Source: a bacterium
Lineage (GTDB): Bacteria > SZUA-79 > Acidulodesulfobacterales > Acidulodesulfobacteraceae
Assembly: GCA_021784835.1 (NCBI GenBank)
Contig: JAJYHI010000039.1
Location: 1-8,972 of the forward strand
Length of the DNA: 8,972 nucleotides
Direction: 5' to 3'
A program made the position numbers and the translations under genes. Positions 1-6,209 of this stretch are shown piece after piece. The notes under the pieces were generated by a model that saw nothing but the letters and a program-made list of their open reading frames with translations, was not told the origin of the DNA and ran no database searches. The stretch's first letter is position 1; every line of letters begins with the position of its first letter.

Positions 1-170
1 TTCTTAGAATTTACATCGACGACAAGCTGGGCATTCATTGTGGCTTCGGGCGTTTTACCGGCGGTTTTAAGCCAACCCTTCTTAAGGGCTATTTGTGTAA
101 TTTCATTGCTATGCAAAGGCTTGCCGGTTTCTTTCAATATTTGAAACGCAATGTCTTTAAATGAACTCAT
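1..170 (-). CDS. HARE-HTH domain protein, 5' part only (runs off the left edge)
   Basis: Fifty-six residues are visible from an ATG at base 170; the rest lies outside the window. They match the winged-helix HARE-HTH fold (the HB1/ASXL and RpoE-delta type): an N-terminal helix (SFKDIAFQILKETGKPLH), a second helix (SNEITQIALKKG), and the hallmark KTPEATMNAQL at residues 39-49. In bacteria this domain is known as an N-terminal module attached to restriction endonuclease-like or other DNA-acting domains, where it is thought to read DNA state. The partner domain is not visible, so the protein's activity cannot be told. The start lies 2 bp after the stop of the HAD gene, which suggests co-transcription and coupled translation; only a weak GGGA sequence precedes it. 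Confidence 0.8.
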   Translation of the reverse strand, partial: MSSFKDIAFQILKETGKPLHSNEITQIALKKGWLKTAGKTPEATMNAQLVVDVNSK

Positions 171-172
171 GA

Positions 173-712
173 TTAAAATTTCCCGTTAAAAAATTCCGTC
201 AAACTATTTATCTTATTCTCAGGCTCCGGCAGATTAAAATCTCCGTAACCTCTATTGAGCCAATAAGCGTTGCATTCCGGACAGTTTAATTCTATATTGC
301 GAATTACCGTATTATAATCGTCTATGAAATATTTTATTCCAAGTTCGGAAATAATTCTATGCTTTTCTTTCGTATCGGCATGATATACGGGAATGTCTTT
401 GCCTAATACTTTTAATACGTTTAATTTCCTTAAATGCAAAGCTTCTTTCGGGCTTGACGTTATAAAGCATTTGATATTCTTAATGTGATGCTTTAGATTT
501 ATGACCTCGTCAAAAACTTCCATATCGGAAAAGTCAATTTTTGAATTGATTAAAGATACCTGCTCCGCCGTAATCTCGTATCTGTCCGCCATATTGTAAA
601 TTTCAGAACGCTTGATTGAAATATTTAGACCGAGTTCTGCGGCTTTCTTCCTGAAAGTTTTCTCGTAGTCGAATATAACGCCGTCTAAGTCTAATGAGGT
701 TTTATTTAGCAT
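173..712 (-). CDS. HAD-superfamily phosphatase (5'-nucleotidase-like)
   Basis: A 179-residue protein with the main HAD motifs. Motif I is DLDGV at residues 8-12 (D8 the expected nucleophile, D10 the acid/base). Motif II is ITSSP at 84-88. K115 or K117 can serve as motif III. Motif IV is FIDD at 129-132, with D131/D132 as Mg2+ ligands. Length and the short cap between motifs I and II fit small cytosolic phosphatases such as the 5'(3')-deoxyribonucleotidase-like group, but the substrate cannot be read from sequence. The start is an ATG with a weak AGAGAA upstream; the HARE-HTH gene follows after 2 bp. A nucleotide phosphatase next to a putative DNA-acting protein could mean nucleic-acid end processing or nucleotide clean-up; that is inference. 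Confidence 0.82.
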   Translation of the reverse strand: MLNKTSLDLDGVIFDYEKTFRKKAAELGLNISIKRSEIYNMADRYEITAEQVSLINSKIDFSDMEVFDEVINLKHHIKNIKCFITSSPKEALHLRKLNVLKVLGKDIPVYHADTKEKHRIISELGIKYFIDDYNTVIRNIELNCPECNAYWLNRGYGDFNLPEPENKINSLTEFFNGKF

Positions 713-869
713 TAATGTTTCTCTAATATTTTATTTAAATTCGGCTTTAATTTCTCAAAAAATCTTTGGTTTTCAAAATTAGATAAAATTAAAATTTCCG
801 CTCGGTTCCATTATGTTTTGGAATTTGCAATTTAGTTTCAATAACTCTTGCGTCTTAAAGTTGACTCTT
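713..869. other. Intergenic gap, no gene seen
   Basis: This AT-rich gap separates the HAD gene from the 186-residue gene on the same strand. I see no ORF with a ribosome binding site. The only structure is a short imperfect hairpin (TTCCA/TGGAA, 8-nt loop, 806-823) without a T-run, too weak to call a terminator. The gap may hold a promoter for the HAD/HARE-HTH pair, but none is convincing. Confidence 0.4.
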
Positions 870-1430
870 CTAATGAAAGTTTTTCCCCTGCTTGCTAATT
901 GGAACGATACTATCTATGTCTTTAATAAATTCGTTTATCGCTTCTTCGCATAAATCGCAAAATTCATTAATGTAAATATAATAAATTTTCTCGGTTTTAA
1001 TTGTCATTTCTTGAAACGGCCCACCATATCCCCCATTGCTTATATTCATGCTTGTATTTTTACCGATGGCGCTATTATGGACCAACAGCGAACGAAATTT
1101 TTCATATAATGCCTCAATACAATCACCGCTTAAATCTTGATTGAAATATTTACTGTTTAAAATTTTAAAATGTTCAGATCCTGTACCTTTAATTAAAGTA
1201 GGTTTTGAATCAATAGTTATTTCAATATTTTTATTTCCACGAAAATAACTGCCAATAGAATCAACAATAGAAAATAATAAAATTGCTGCTGGGAAACCTA
1301 AGCATCCTCCGGTTTTAAACTTTCCCCATACATGGCAATCTTTTCTATATTTAGCGCAAAACTTTGCGGCGTATAATAATTCTGGCAAGGATTCTTTTAG
1401 CATGCTTGCTGTAGTGGAATGAATCGCCAT
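870..1430 (-). CDS. Uncharacterised protein with HEPN-like Rx4H motif
   Basis: I cannot name this 186-residue protein. It has a helix-rich N-terminus, then a hydrophobic stretch with CLGFPAAILLFSIVDSIGSY at residues 43-62, a short beta-rich middle, and ALYEKFRSLLVHNSAIGKN at 107-125. The last segment contains R113-x4-H118, the arrangement of the HEPN nuclease family, whose members are often toxins or defence RNases, and the surrounding helix (LYEKFRSLLVHN) resembles HEPN-type helices. Without a structural match this remains a suggestion. Residues 130-170 look like a beta strand pair and a C-terminal helix. The ATG is preceded by TATAGGAAAA, and the gene lies 37 bp after the cytochrome gene, so the two may share a transcript. 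No antitoxin-like partner lies directly beside it. Confidence 0.6.
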   Translation of the reverse strand: MAIHSTTASMLKESLPELLYAAKFCAKYRKDCHVWGKFKTGGCLGFPAAILLFSIVDSIGSYFRGNKNIEITIDSKPTLIKGTGSEHFKILNSKYFNQDLSGDCIEALYEKFRSLLVHNSAIGKNTSMNISNGGYGGPFQEMTIKTEKIYYIYINEFCDLCEEAINEFIKDIDSIVPISKQGKNFH

Positions 1431-1467
1431 TTATTTTTTTCCTATAATGTCCATATAAGATTAAAAA

Positions 1468-2211
1468 TCATCTACATATTGAATCCCATTTTAAATCTAA
1501 TTCTAAAGGCATACCCGTAGGATATTGAAGCGGAATATTATTACACCATTGAACAATTTGTTCTTTATCGCCAAACAAATTATTCTGCTCAGACTGCATT
1601 TGTTTAATATTGGATTCCGCCTGGTTTTGCAATGCACTGTCATTGGTATTTCTAATAACATAACGAAGAAATGAAATATACCCGCTTGTAAGACTTAAAA
1701 GCGTGGATATATTATTTAATGTGTTGGGCTCTATATTATTTATATCGTTATTTATAGTATCTGTTCTACTGTTAAATTCACTTATTAATTTACTATTATT
1801 ATTGTCCGTTTTAGTATGGATTGTCGTTTTAGCGTTTTTTTTATTGCCTAACGACTCAAGATATTCTGCTATAGCGTTTACATCTTCAGACGACATGTTT
1901 TCGTGGCTGGGCATAATAGCCATATATGTTTTACCGTTTAATACAACAGTGCTTCCTGGCGCAAAATGAGCCGAAGGATTTACAATCTGGGTTTTAATCC
2001 AAGAAAGGCTCCTTCTACTCCCTATATGCGAAAGACTTGGTCCAACCGAACCGCCATTTCCGTTAATGACATGACATGCTATACACCCTTTTCTTTCAAA
2101 AAGCGAAGAACCTGAAACAGCGTAAGCAGATATTGAATACAACAATATCGTTAAAAAAGCAATAAACATTAATACATACTTTTTTTGTTTTAATATCAAT
2201 AATCGCGACAT
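1468..2211 (-). CDS. Secreted or membrane-anchored monohaem cytochrome c with unknown C-terminal domain
   Basis: I place the start at the ATG at 2211 (247 residues), because GGGAG lies just before it; a TTG at 2238 would add nine residues without support. Residues 1-31 form a Sec signal peptide or anchor ending in a possible AYA cleavage site. A class I cytochrome c domain follows: haem-binding CIACH (C43, C46, H47), GxSVGPSL at 54-60, and the distal Met in IMPSH (M100), with the final helix SSEDVNAIAEYLESLG. It should carry electrons in the periplasm. Residues about 123-165 are a Lys/Thr/Asn-rich linker. Residues 165-247 are a helical domain I do not recognise, with two cysteines (C223, C246) that could form a disulfide. 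Only one haem site is seen. The gene sits 36 bp after the recombinase gene, an odd place for a respiratory protein; it may be host cargo. Confidence 0.88.
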   Translation of the reverse strand: MSRLLILKQKKYVLMFIAFLTILLYSISAYAVSGSSLFERKGCIACHVINGNGGSVGPSLSHIGSRRSLSWIKTQIVNPSAHFAPGSTVVLNGKTYMAIMPSHENMSSEDVNAIAEYLESLGNKKNAKTTIHTKTDNNNSKLISEFNSRTDTINNDINNIEPNTLNNISTLLSLTSGYISFLRYVIRNTNDSALQNQAESNIKQMQSEQNNLFGDKEQIVQWCNNIPLQYPTGMPLELDLKWDSICR

Positions 2212-2247
2212 AATGCTCCCTATTTTTATAGTCCGCAATGCAGACGG

Positions 2248-2916
2248 TCAAACAAGAATATTATTTGCCCTGCCTATCGCTTCCGCTAAATCCTTATTCG
2301 AATATTTAAGATATATCAGCGTATTGCTAATATTACTATGCCCTAAAAAGTTTTTCAAGAGCATTATATTCATGCCGGAATCCAATAAATGAATCGCCCT
2401 GGTGTGCCTTAGGGCATGCGGATGAGCTTTATCGAGATAATCTTTGCCAAGTATCTTTTCCGTGTTATATTTAATAATATACGAAATACTTTTTCTGGCT
2501 ATCGCCGGACCGCTGGTTTTTTTAGACAAGATAAAATCATTATCATTTAATTTATGCGATATACGGTGATTTAAGATTAAAGTCATAAGTTTGTCGGATA
2601 TTTTCAAATAACGGAATGTTTTGTTAGTTTTTCGTTGTTTTAGCGTTAACACTTTAACCCTGCCGGTTCCCGCTTCCACGTCAGAAAACTTCAAAGCTCT
2701 TGCCTCTTCGACCCTGGCGCCGGTTTCGTACATTATCAAGATTGCAAGTTTATGAAATTCGTTTGCTGTCCCTTCGAGCAGGGCTTTCAATTGTTCGGCG
2801 GAATAAAAAACGATATTGTCGTTTTCGTAATAATTGTTTCCTTTTAATTCCGTCCGGACGAGCTTGGTCTTGCCGCCGGATTTTTGAATTTCGTTTACTA
2901 CTATAATTTCGTTCAT
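2248..2916 (-). CDS. Tyrosine recombinase/integrase, catalytic domain only
   Basis: At 222 residues this is shorter than XerC/XerD-type or phage integrases of about 300-400. The catalytic set is complete: R68 (TGARVEEAR), K93 or a nearby Lys in the beta hairpin, H167 and R170 (HPHALRHTR), H193 (LGHSN), and the nucleophile Y202 (NTLIYLKY). The first 37 residues do not look like the usual helical core-binding (SAM-like) domain, so the protein may bind DNA differently, need a partner, or derive from a truncated integrase. Translation starts at an ATG after a strong GGAGG. The family cuts and rejoins DNA through a 3'-phosphotyrosine intermediate. It may integrate or excise this element, paired with the excisionase-like gene at 6947-7273, or it may be a resolvase for a cassette. 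Its promoter is flanked by an inverted repeat. Confidence 0.9.
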   Translation of the reverse strand: MNEIIVVNEIQKSGGKTKLVRTELKGNNYYENDNIVFYSAEQLKALLEGTANEFHKLAILIMYETGARVEEARALKFSDVEAGTGRVKVLTLKQRKTNKTFRYLKISDKLMTLILNHRISHKLNDNDFILSKKTSGPAIARKSISYIIKYNTEKILGKDYLDKAHPHALRHTRAIHLLDSGMNIMLLKNFLGHSNISNTLIYLKYSNKDLAEAIGRANNILV

Positions 2917-2936
2917 TTCTATCCTCCAAAATTCTT

Positions 2937-2965
2937 AATATCCTTAAATATTATTATAGGATATT
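2937..2965. repeat. Inverted repeat around the integrase promoter, candidate operator
   Basis: Arms AATATCC (2937-2943) and GGATATT (2959-2965) are perfect 7-bp inverted copies separated by 15 bp. The -10 hexamer of the leftward promoter lies in the spacer, directly beside one arm. A dimeric protein bound here would block the promoter. It could also be a recombinase-binding core site, since the arms are near the expected separation for a tyrosine recombinase. Confidence 0.45.
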
Positions 2966-2981
2966 TTTTAAGATAAATTAA
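2953..2981 (-). promoter_or_regulatory. Candidate sigma70-type promoter for the integrase
   Basis: On the minus strand a perfect -10 TATAAT (2953-2958) has a weak TTAATT (2976-2981) 17 bp upstream. Transcription would start near 2945, giving a leader of about 30 nt with the GGAGG ribosome binding site at 2923-2927. AT-rich sequence makes such matches easy, so the fit with the inverted repeat is the main support. Confidence 0.4.
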
Positions 2982-3014
2982 CTTGAAAAGTATATTTTTT
3001 AATCCGTTTTTTTA

Positions 3015-3038
3015 TCGGAATATTATAATTCTATCCGA
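3015..3038. repeat. Small inverted repeat in the integrase upstream region
   Basis: TCGGA (3015-3019) and TCCGA (3034-3038) are inverted with a 14-bp AT spacer, and a further TCCG lies at 3003-3006. These are among the few GC-containing clusters in a very AT-rich gap next to the recombinase gene, so they could be recombinase or regulator contacts. Short arms make chance likely. Confidence 0.25.
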
Positions 3039-3085
3039 AAATAATACATAGTAGGAAGTAAATTATTTGAGATTTTAAATATTTT

Positions 3086-3116
3086 TTTTAAAAAAATTGT
3101 GTTTTAAAAAAATTGT
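3086..3116. repeat. Tandem 15-bp direct repeat TTTTAAAAAAATTGT
   Basis: Two identical 15-bp copies (3086-3100 and 3102-3116) are separated by one G. Each carries an A-tract, which bends DNA, and a 16-bp period is about one and a half helical turns. The second copy overlaps the -35 element proposed for the rightward membrane-protein gene. It could be an operator, an architectural site for an H-NS or IHF-like protein, or an AT-rich duplication. Confidence 0.4.
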
Positions 3117-3141
3117 AATAGTAAAGTTTATGTTGTATTAT
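3113..3141 (+). promoter_or_regulatory. Candidate promoter for the membrane-protein gene
   Basis: TTGTAA (3113-3118) and TATTAT (3136-3141) are separated by 17 bp, which would start RNA near 3148 and give a leader of about 50 nt. A second option, TTGAAC (3150) with AATAAT (3172) at 16 bp, would leave almost no leader. Neither is certain in this base composition. Confidence 0.35.
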
Positions 3142-3196
3142 TTATTTAATTGAACTTTAATTAATTTAATTAATAATCTAAAAATAGGTGATTATT

Positions 3197-4132
3197 ATGG
3201 ATAAATATAAAGATTTTATAAAAAAACATCCATATTTTTTAATAATTAATGGCGTTGTCTTATTATTAATAGTGATTTTAACACTATTTTACGCTAAAAA
3301 AATGCCAATATTAAATAAAAGTTTGGCAATAATTGTGATAATAATAGTTTTAGCTTTATTTGAATTTTTTATTTATTCTATATTAATGACCATTATAGAG
3401 TTATGGCGAGAGAACCCAATTATTGTTATTGCTGGAGTTATAGCTTTCATAACAATTATTGCAATTATGTTTCTAACCAATAATACTCCAGAAGAAATAA
3501 CGAAAAATATTTTAGTATATTTAGCTACAATAGGATCGTTATTATTTGTGTTTGTTCCGCAAGGGTTAACTAATATAAACGAAAAGTATATATTAAAGGA
3601 CATTCAGCGACAACCATATGATAAAGAGAAACTTACTAAAAAAAACATAAACATTTCTTATGTTTTGCTCCATTTTATAGGAGCAACTATAACTGATGTA
3701 TTAATAACTCCAATATTTAATAATAGATATGTAAAAAGCGTAAAATACCCACTGTATTATGATTATTTTTCACCCAAAAATTATATATTACCAATCTTTT
3801 CTTTAGTGTATTTAATCATTTTATTATTTGCATTAGCATCTTTAATATCTGCATTTTTGGAAATATATACAATTTTAAAATATTTTTATTTTTATGAAAA
3901 AGAATTTGACAAATTAAATTCAAAATATAAAGATTGGAGTCAATGTCAAATACATTGGGTTATTGAAAATGGATTATATAATATTTTTACAGATAATAAT
4001 TATGAAATTCAAATTATTTCTCCTGAAACAATATTCAAAGAAAGCTATGCTTTACTTAATAAAAAGCATATTTTTAGAACAAAAAGATATATTTTAAAAA
4101 AATGTAATGGCATAATAATACATAAAATATAA
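3197..4132 (+). CDS. Uncharacterised multi-pass membrane protein, AT-rich cargo
   Basis: I start it at ATG 3197 (311 residues), since AGGTGA lies 5 bp upstream; the in-frame GTG nine bases earlier is part of that site. Hydrophobic spans fall at about residues 12-32, 41-65, 74-93 and 103-122, then a weaker one at 154-171 and a long one at 197-229. A Lys-rich loop at 128-152 (ILKDIQRQPYDKEKLTKKN) and a charged C-terminal tail of about 80 residues should face the cytoplasm. No catalytic motif or known family is apparent to me. Codons are strongly A/T-biased; a sampled 60-base stretch has about 22 percent GC against about 35 percent in a sampled stretch of the repressor region. It precedes the PLD-like gene by 139 bp on the same strand, and may be its membrane partner. 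This is inference. Confidence 0.8.
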   Translation: MDKYKDFIKKHPYFLIINGVVLLLIVILTLFYAKKMPILNKSLAIIVIIIVLALFEFFIYSILMTIIELWRENPIIVIAGVIAFITIIAIMFLTNNTPEEITKNILVYLATIGSLLFVFVPQGLTNINEKYILKDIQRQPYDKEKLTKKNINISYVLLHFIGATITDVLITPIFNNRYVKSVKYPLYYDYFSPKNYILPIFSLVYLIILLFALASLISAFLEIYTILKYFYFYEKEFDKLNSKYKDWSQCQIHWVIENGLYNIFTDNNYEIQIISPETIFKESYALLNKKHIFRTKRYILKKCNGIIIHKI

Positions 4133-4155
4133 TATAATTTATGCAAATCTCATTG

Positions 4156-4185
4156 TTGTAATTGTAGATGACATATTAATATAAT
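4156..4185 (+). promoter_or_regulatory. Candidate promoter for the PLD-like gene
   Basis: TTGTAA (4156-4161) and a perfect TATAAT (4180-4185) are separated by 18 bp. RNA would begin near 4192, about 80 nt before the start codon. The same TTGTAA hexamer is proposed for the upstream gene, so the two cargo genes may be controlled alike although not in one transcript. Confidence 0.4.
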
Positions 4186-4271
4186 GTGTAAATCAATAAT
4201 GTTCATGTAGCTTATTTGTTAATTTATGAATTTTTAATAAATCTTAAATATGAAAATAAAGGAGAATAAGT

Positions 4272-4946
4272 ATGACTATAGATGATATAATTAACAAAAG
4301 CCTTTCTATTATACCGAAAGATAATAATTTTGATTATTTGAAAATTATTGAGGACTATGCTAATGGCAAAGATATAATTATAAATAAAAGAGATTTTGAA
4401 TTAACACAAATCAATGAAGGAAGTTTATTGATTTTTTGCAAAAAATATTTGCTTAATAATGGTTGTTCTAAAATATTTAACATGACCATGTTGAGTGAAG
4501 ATTTTGTTAAAAAAAATACTAACATCGACGATATTAAAAATATATTTTCTAACTTTTTGAAAAAAATTGAAATCGAAGATGAGTTTATAATTATTGACCC
4601 ATATTTTTATCCAAATAGCTGCAATGAAGCAGATTATCTATCTTTAATAAAGGATATTTTTGGTAATTTTATACCTTCCATTAAAAATCTTACAATAATT
4701 ACAAGTATCAAATTCAATGATATTATAAAAGGAAAAATTGAAAATGAATTAAAAAAAATTAATAATTCAATAAATATTATTCATAAGACTAATGATGATT
4801 GGCATGATAGATATTGGATTTCAAGTAAAAATAAAAAAGGGTTTATGGTGGGAACATCTATGAATGGCATCGGGAAAAGACATGCATTAATTGATTATTT
4901 AACAACTGATGATATTGAAGAAATTTTATCAAATTTATATTTATAA
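4272..4946 (+). CDS. PLD-like (degenerate HKD) protein, possible nuclease or phosphodiesterase fold
   Basis: A 224-residue soluble protein with a GGAG site 7 bp before the ATG. The C-terminal half carries DWHDRYWIS (176-184; H178, D179, R180) followed by GFMVGTSMNGIGKR (190-203). The order HxR/K, hydrophobic strand, G-T/S-S-x-N is that of the phospholipase D superfamily half-site, in a variant with HDR in place of HxK; such HDR forms occur in MIT_C-like and other PLD-fold domains. An earlier strand, EFIIIDPYFYP (104-114), matches the DPY strand commonly found before the second half. Only one clear half-site is visible, so it would need to dimerise to make an active site, or it may bind DNA or RNA, or a phosphoinositide-like head group, without cutting. 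Residues 1-100 are helical and not recognised. Base composition is as AT-rich as the membrane gene before it. Confidence 0.7.
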   Translation: MTIDDIINKSLSIIPKDNNFDYLKIIEDYANGKDIIINKRDFELTQINEGSLLIFCKKYLLNNGCSKIFNMTMLSEDFVKKNTNIDDIKNIFSNFLKKIEIEDEFIIIDPYFYPNSCNEADYLSLIKDIFGNFIPSIKNLTIITSIKFNDIIKGKIENELKKINNSINIIHKTNDDWHDRYWISSKNKKGFMVGTSMNGIGKRHALIDYLTTDDIEEILSNLYL

Positions 4947-5124
4947 TAGTTGTAGATTTAATTTTTTAAACCTAAAGTTTTTCCTTATTTTATCCACCTT
5001 ATCATTATTATCAAAAAATCCTTTCTAATTTGCGTTTTAAGGCTCGGAAACTCATCTTTAGGTATAAAACCATTGACTGTTATTTAAAACCAGCTTTAAT
5101 CGGATTAGAACCGTTTTATTGCGA
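4947..5124. other. Convergent intergenic gap, no gene seen
   Basis: The PLD-like gene and the OB-like gene end facing each other here. I find no hairpin-plus-T-run terminator. An imperfect dyad (ACCTAAAG at 4970, CTTTAGGT at 5056) has too long a loop to be one, and TAATCG/CGATTA (5097-5127) has no T-tract beyond it. Base composition changes across this gap, so it probably marks the edge of the AT-rich cargo. Confidence 0.45.
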
Positions 5125-5508
5125 TTACATTTCATAGCCATCCGCATAGTCGTCGTAAGACGGAATTATTTTTTTGACTCCCATAATGTCCGTTATTTTG
5201 TAATCCCATTTCATAGGTTTTTTTGACATAACATCGATATACCTGTTTCCCCTATATCCTTTCTTGTAAGCTTCGACTTTTCCGTAAAACTGGACGGTAT
5301 CGCCTGCTATTAAATCAAGCGAATAAAAACCTTTTGTGTCGTCTATCCACATATGGTCGCATAGGTAAATGCCGGATTCGTCTCTTATTTCAGATAAGAG
5401 TACTGTAGATACGGGATTTCCTTTTCTGTCGGACTTGATTCCGAACTTAACGAATTTGCCGGTAAATACGGCTCTATACTGCCACAAATCTTCTAATTTA
5501 TCTCTCAT
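5125..5508 (-). CDS. Small OB-fold-like protein of mobile elements
   Basis: A 127-residue protein with the pattern of a beta-barrel: AVFTGKFVKFGIKSD (13-27), STVLLSEIRD (34-43), then LCDHMWIDDTKGFYSLDL (49-66), AGDTVQFYGKVEAYKKGYRG (68-87). The D-H-x-W strand, the GD turn before a beta strand and the KGYRG loop recall a family of short proteins found in phages and integrative elements, often presumed to bind single-stranded nucleic acid; I know of no proven activity. Residues 101-127 are an acidic tail. The gene starts 9 bp after the repressor stop with no ribosome binding site, so it is probably translated by coupling to the repressor gene and would share its control. Confidence 0.6.
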   Translation of the reverse strand: MRDKLEDLWQYRAVFTGKFVKFGIKSDRKGNPVSTVLLSEIRDESGIYLCDHMWIDDTKGFYSLDLIAGDTVQFYGKVEAYKKGYRGNRYIDVMSKKPMKWDYKITDIMGVKKIIPSYDDYADGYEM

Positions 5509-5517
5509 GAATAATTT

Positions 5518-6111
5518 TTAAGAATTAAGGGTTTCGATAACGTCGGTAAAATCTTTAATCAAGCTTTCTATTTTCTGAGGATTTTTAATATTTAACAAAG
5601 TCTTTATAAAATCGTTCGCCCCTTTATACCTCGTAAATTCCGTCAGTTCATCCGGAACTATTTCTGCAAGGCTTAAATATTCTTCCGCCGGTTGGTTTAA
5701 TTCTTCTGCAAGATTTATTATTTCTTTTTTGGAAAATTTGCCTTCTCCCGCCAATACCTCTTTTAGCTTTCCCGACAATCTAAATCTTTCGTATTCGACG
5801 TCTTTTTTTACTCTCGATATGAATTTCGCAGGCATAACGTTTTTATCGAACAATATCTTTTTTAAAACGCTTTCTTCCACGGCGTCTTTTAACTTTTCGA
5901 AGATTAACGTCCTGTAAAGCTCCTCTACCGTATCGTTGTTCAATTTCAAGACTTCTATTATTTTTTCCAGCTTTTCCGCGCTTGGAAGCCTCTGTCCGTT
6001 TTCTATCAAATTTACGCTGATATGTTTTAAATCGATCTCTTTCGCAAATTCTTCCACTGTATAATTTTTTCTTTTTCTTAAATCCTGAATAAGTTTTCCG
6101 AGTTTTTCCAT
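5518..6111 (-). CDS. XRE-family transcriptional repressor, no peptidase domain
   Basis: A 197-residue regulator starting at an ATG with GGAG 9 bp upstream. Residues 4-58 are an XRE/CI-type helix-turn-helix: LGKLIQDLRKRKNYTVEEFAKEIDLKHISVNLIENG, with the turn after helix 2 (TVEEFAKEI, 18-26) and a recognition helix around 29-37. A second HTH-like stretch follows at about 113-150 (KEVLAGEGKFSKKEIINLAEELNQP broken as K117-E136), and the C-terminal helices to 197 could dimerise. It has no S24 (LexA/CI) self-cleavage domain and no metallopeptidase motif. It faces a divergent operon across a gap with repeated dyads, the layout of phage and integrative-element lysogeny switches, so it should repress that operon and perhaps itself. 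The inducing signal may come from the S24 protein on the opposite arm. Confidence 0.85.
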   Translation of the reverse strand: MEKLGKLIQDLRKRKNYTVEEFAKEIDLKHISVNLIENGQRLPSAEKLEKIIEVLKLNNDTVEELYRTLIFEKLKDAVEESVLKKILFDKNVMPAKFISRVKKDVEYERFRLSGKLKEVLAGEGKFSKKEIINLAEELNQPAEEYLSLAEIVPDELTEFTRYKGANDFIKTLLNIKNPQKIESLIKDFTDVIETLNS

Positions 6112-6146
6112 TGGCTTAATCTCCTTTAAAAATTAGTCTGCTTTCA

Positions 6147-6175
6147 TTTTAGCATACAGGTTTAAATTTTTCTAA
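6147..6175 (-). promoter_or_regulatory. Candidate leftward promoter for the repressor gene
   Basis: On the minus strand TAAAAT (6147-6152) is preceded by TGC, forming an extended -10, with a weak TTAGAA (6170-6175) 17 bp upstream. Start near 6140 would leave about 30 nt before the ATG. The first operator-like repeat begins at its -35, so binding there would shut off the repressor gene. Another possible -35, TTGTCA (6176-6181), sits inside that repeat but at a 19-bp spacing from TATGCT. Confidence 0.4.
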
Positions 6176-6189
6176 TGACAAACGTCATA
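6175..6189. promoter_or_regulatory. Operator-like site 1, ATGACAAACGTCATA
   Basis: A 15-bp sequence containing the perfect dyad ATGAC/GTCAT with a 4-bp centre. A second copy lies at 6245-6259 with 12 of 15 positions identical and three transitions. It is next to the proposed promoter for the XRE gene. Known CI/XRE repressors bind such short paired dyads between divergent promoters. Confidence 0.55.
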
Positions 6190-6209
6190 AAATCTTTTAT
6201 TATGCTTGC

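Noticed and set aside
1703..1969. Hydrophobic 88-residue plus-strand ORF
   Set aside because: It is antisense to the Asn/Thr-rich linker and haem domain of the cytochrome gene, which explains its Leu/Val-rich composition.
2212..2238. TTG start extending the cytochrome by nine residues
   Set aside because: No ribosome binding site precedes it, while GGGAG sits before the ATG at 2211 and the signal peptide is complete from there.
2917..3196. Attachment (att) site next to the recombinase
   Set aside because: A site is plausible here, but no tRNA end or second copy of a core sequence is present in the window, so the claim cannot be supported.
4970..5063. ACCTAAAG/CTTTAGGT inverted repeat as transposon ends
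   Set aside because: Arms of 8 bp, no ORF between them and no target duplication; the 78-bp interior is too short for a mobile element of known type.
5097..5127. TAATCG/CGATTA hairpin as terminator of the OB-like gene
   Set aside because: It has a 19-nt loop, only 6 pairs, and no T-tract after it in either direction.
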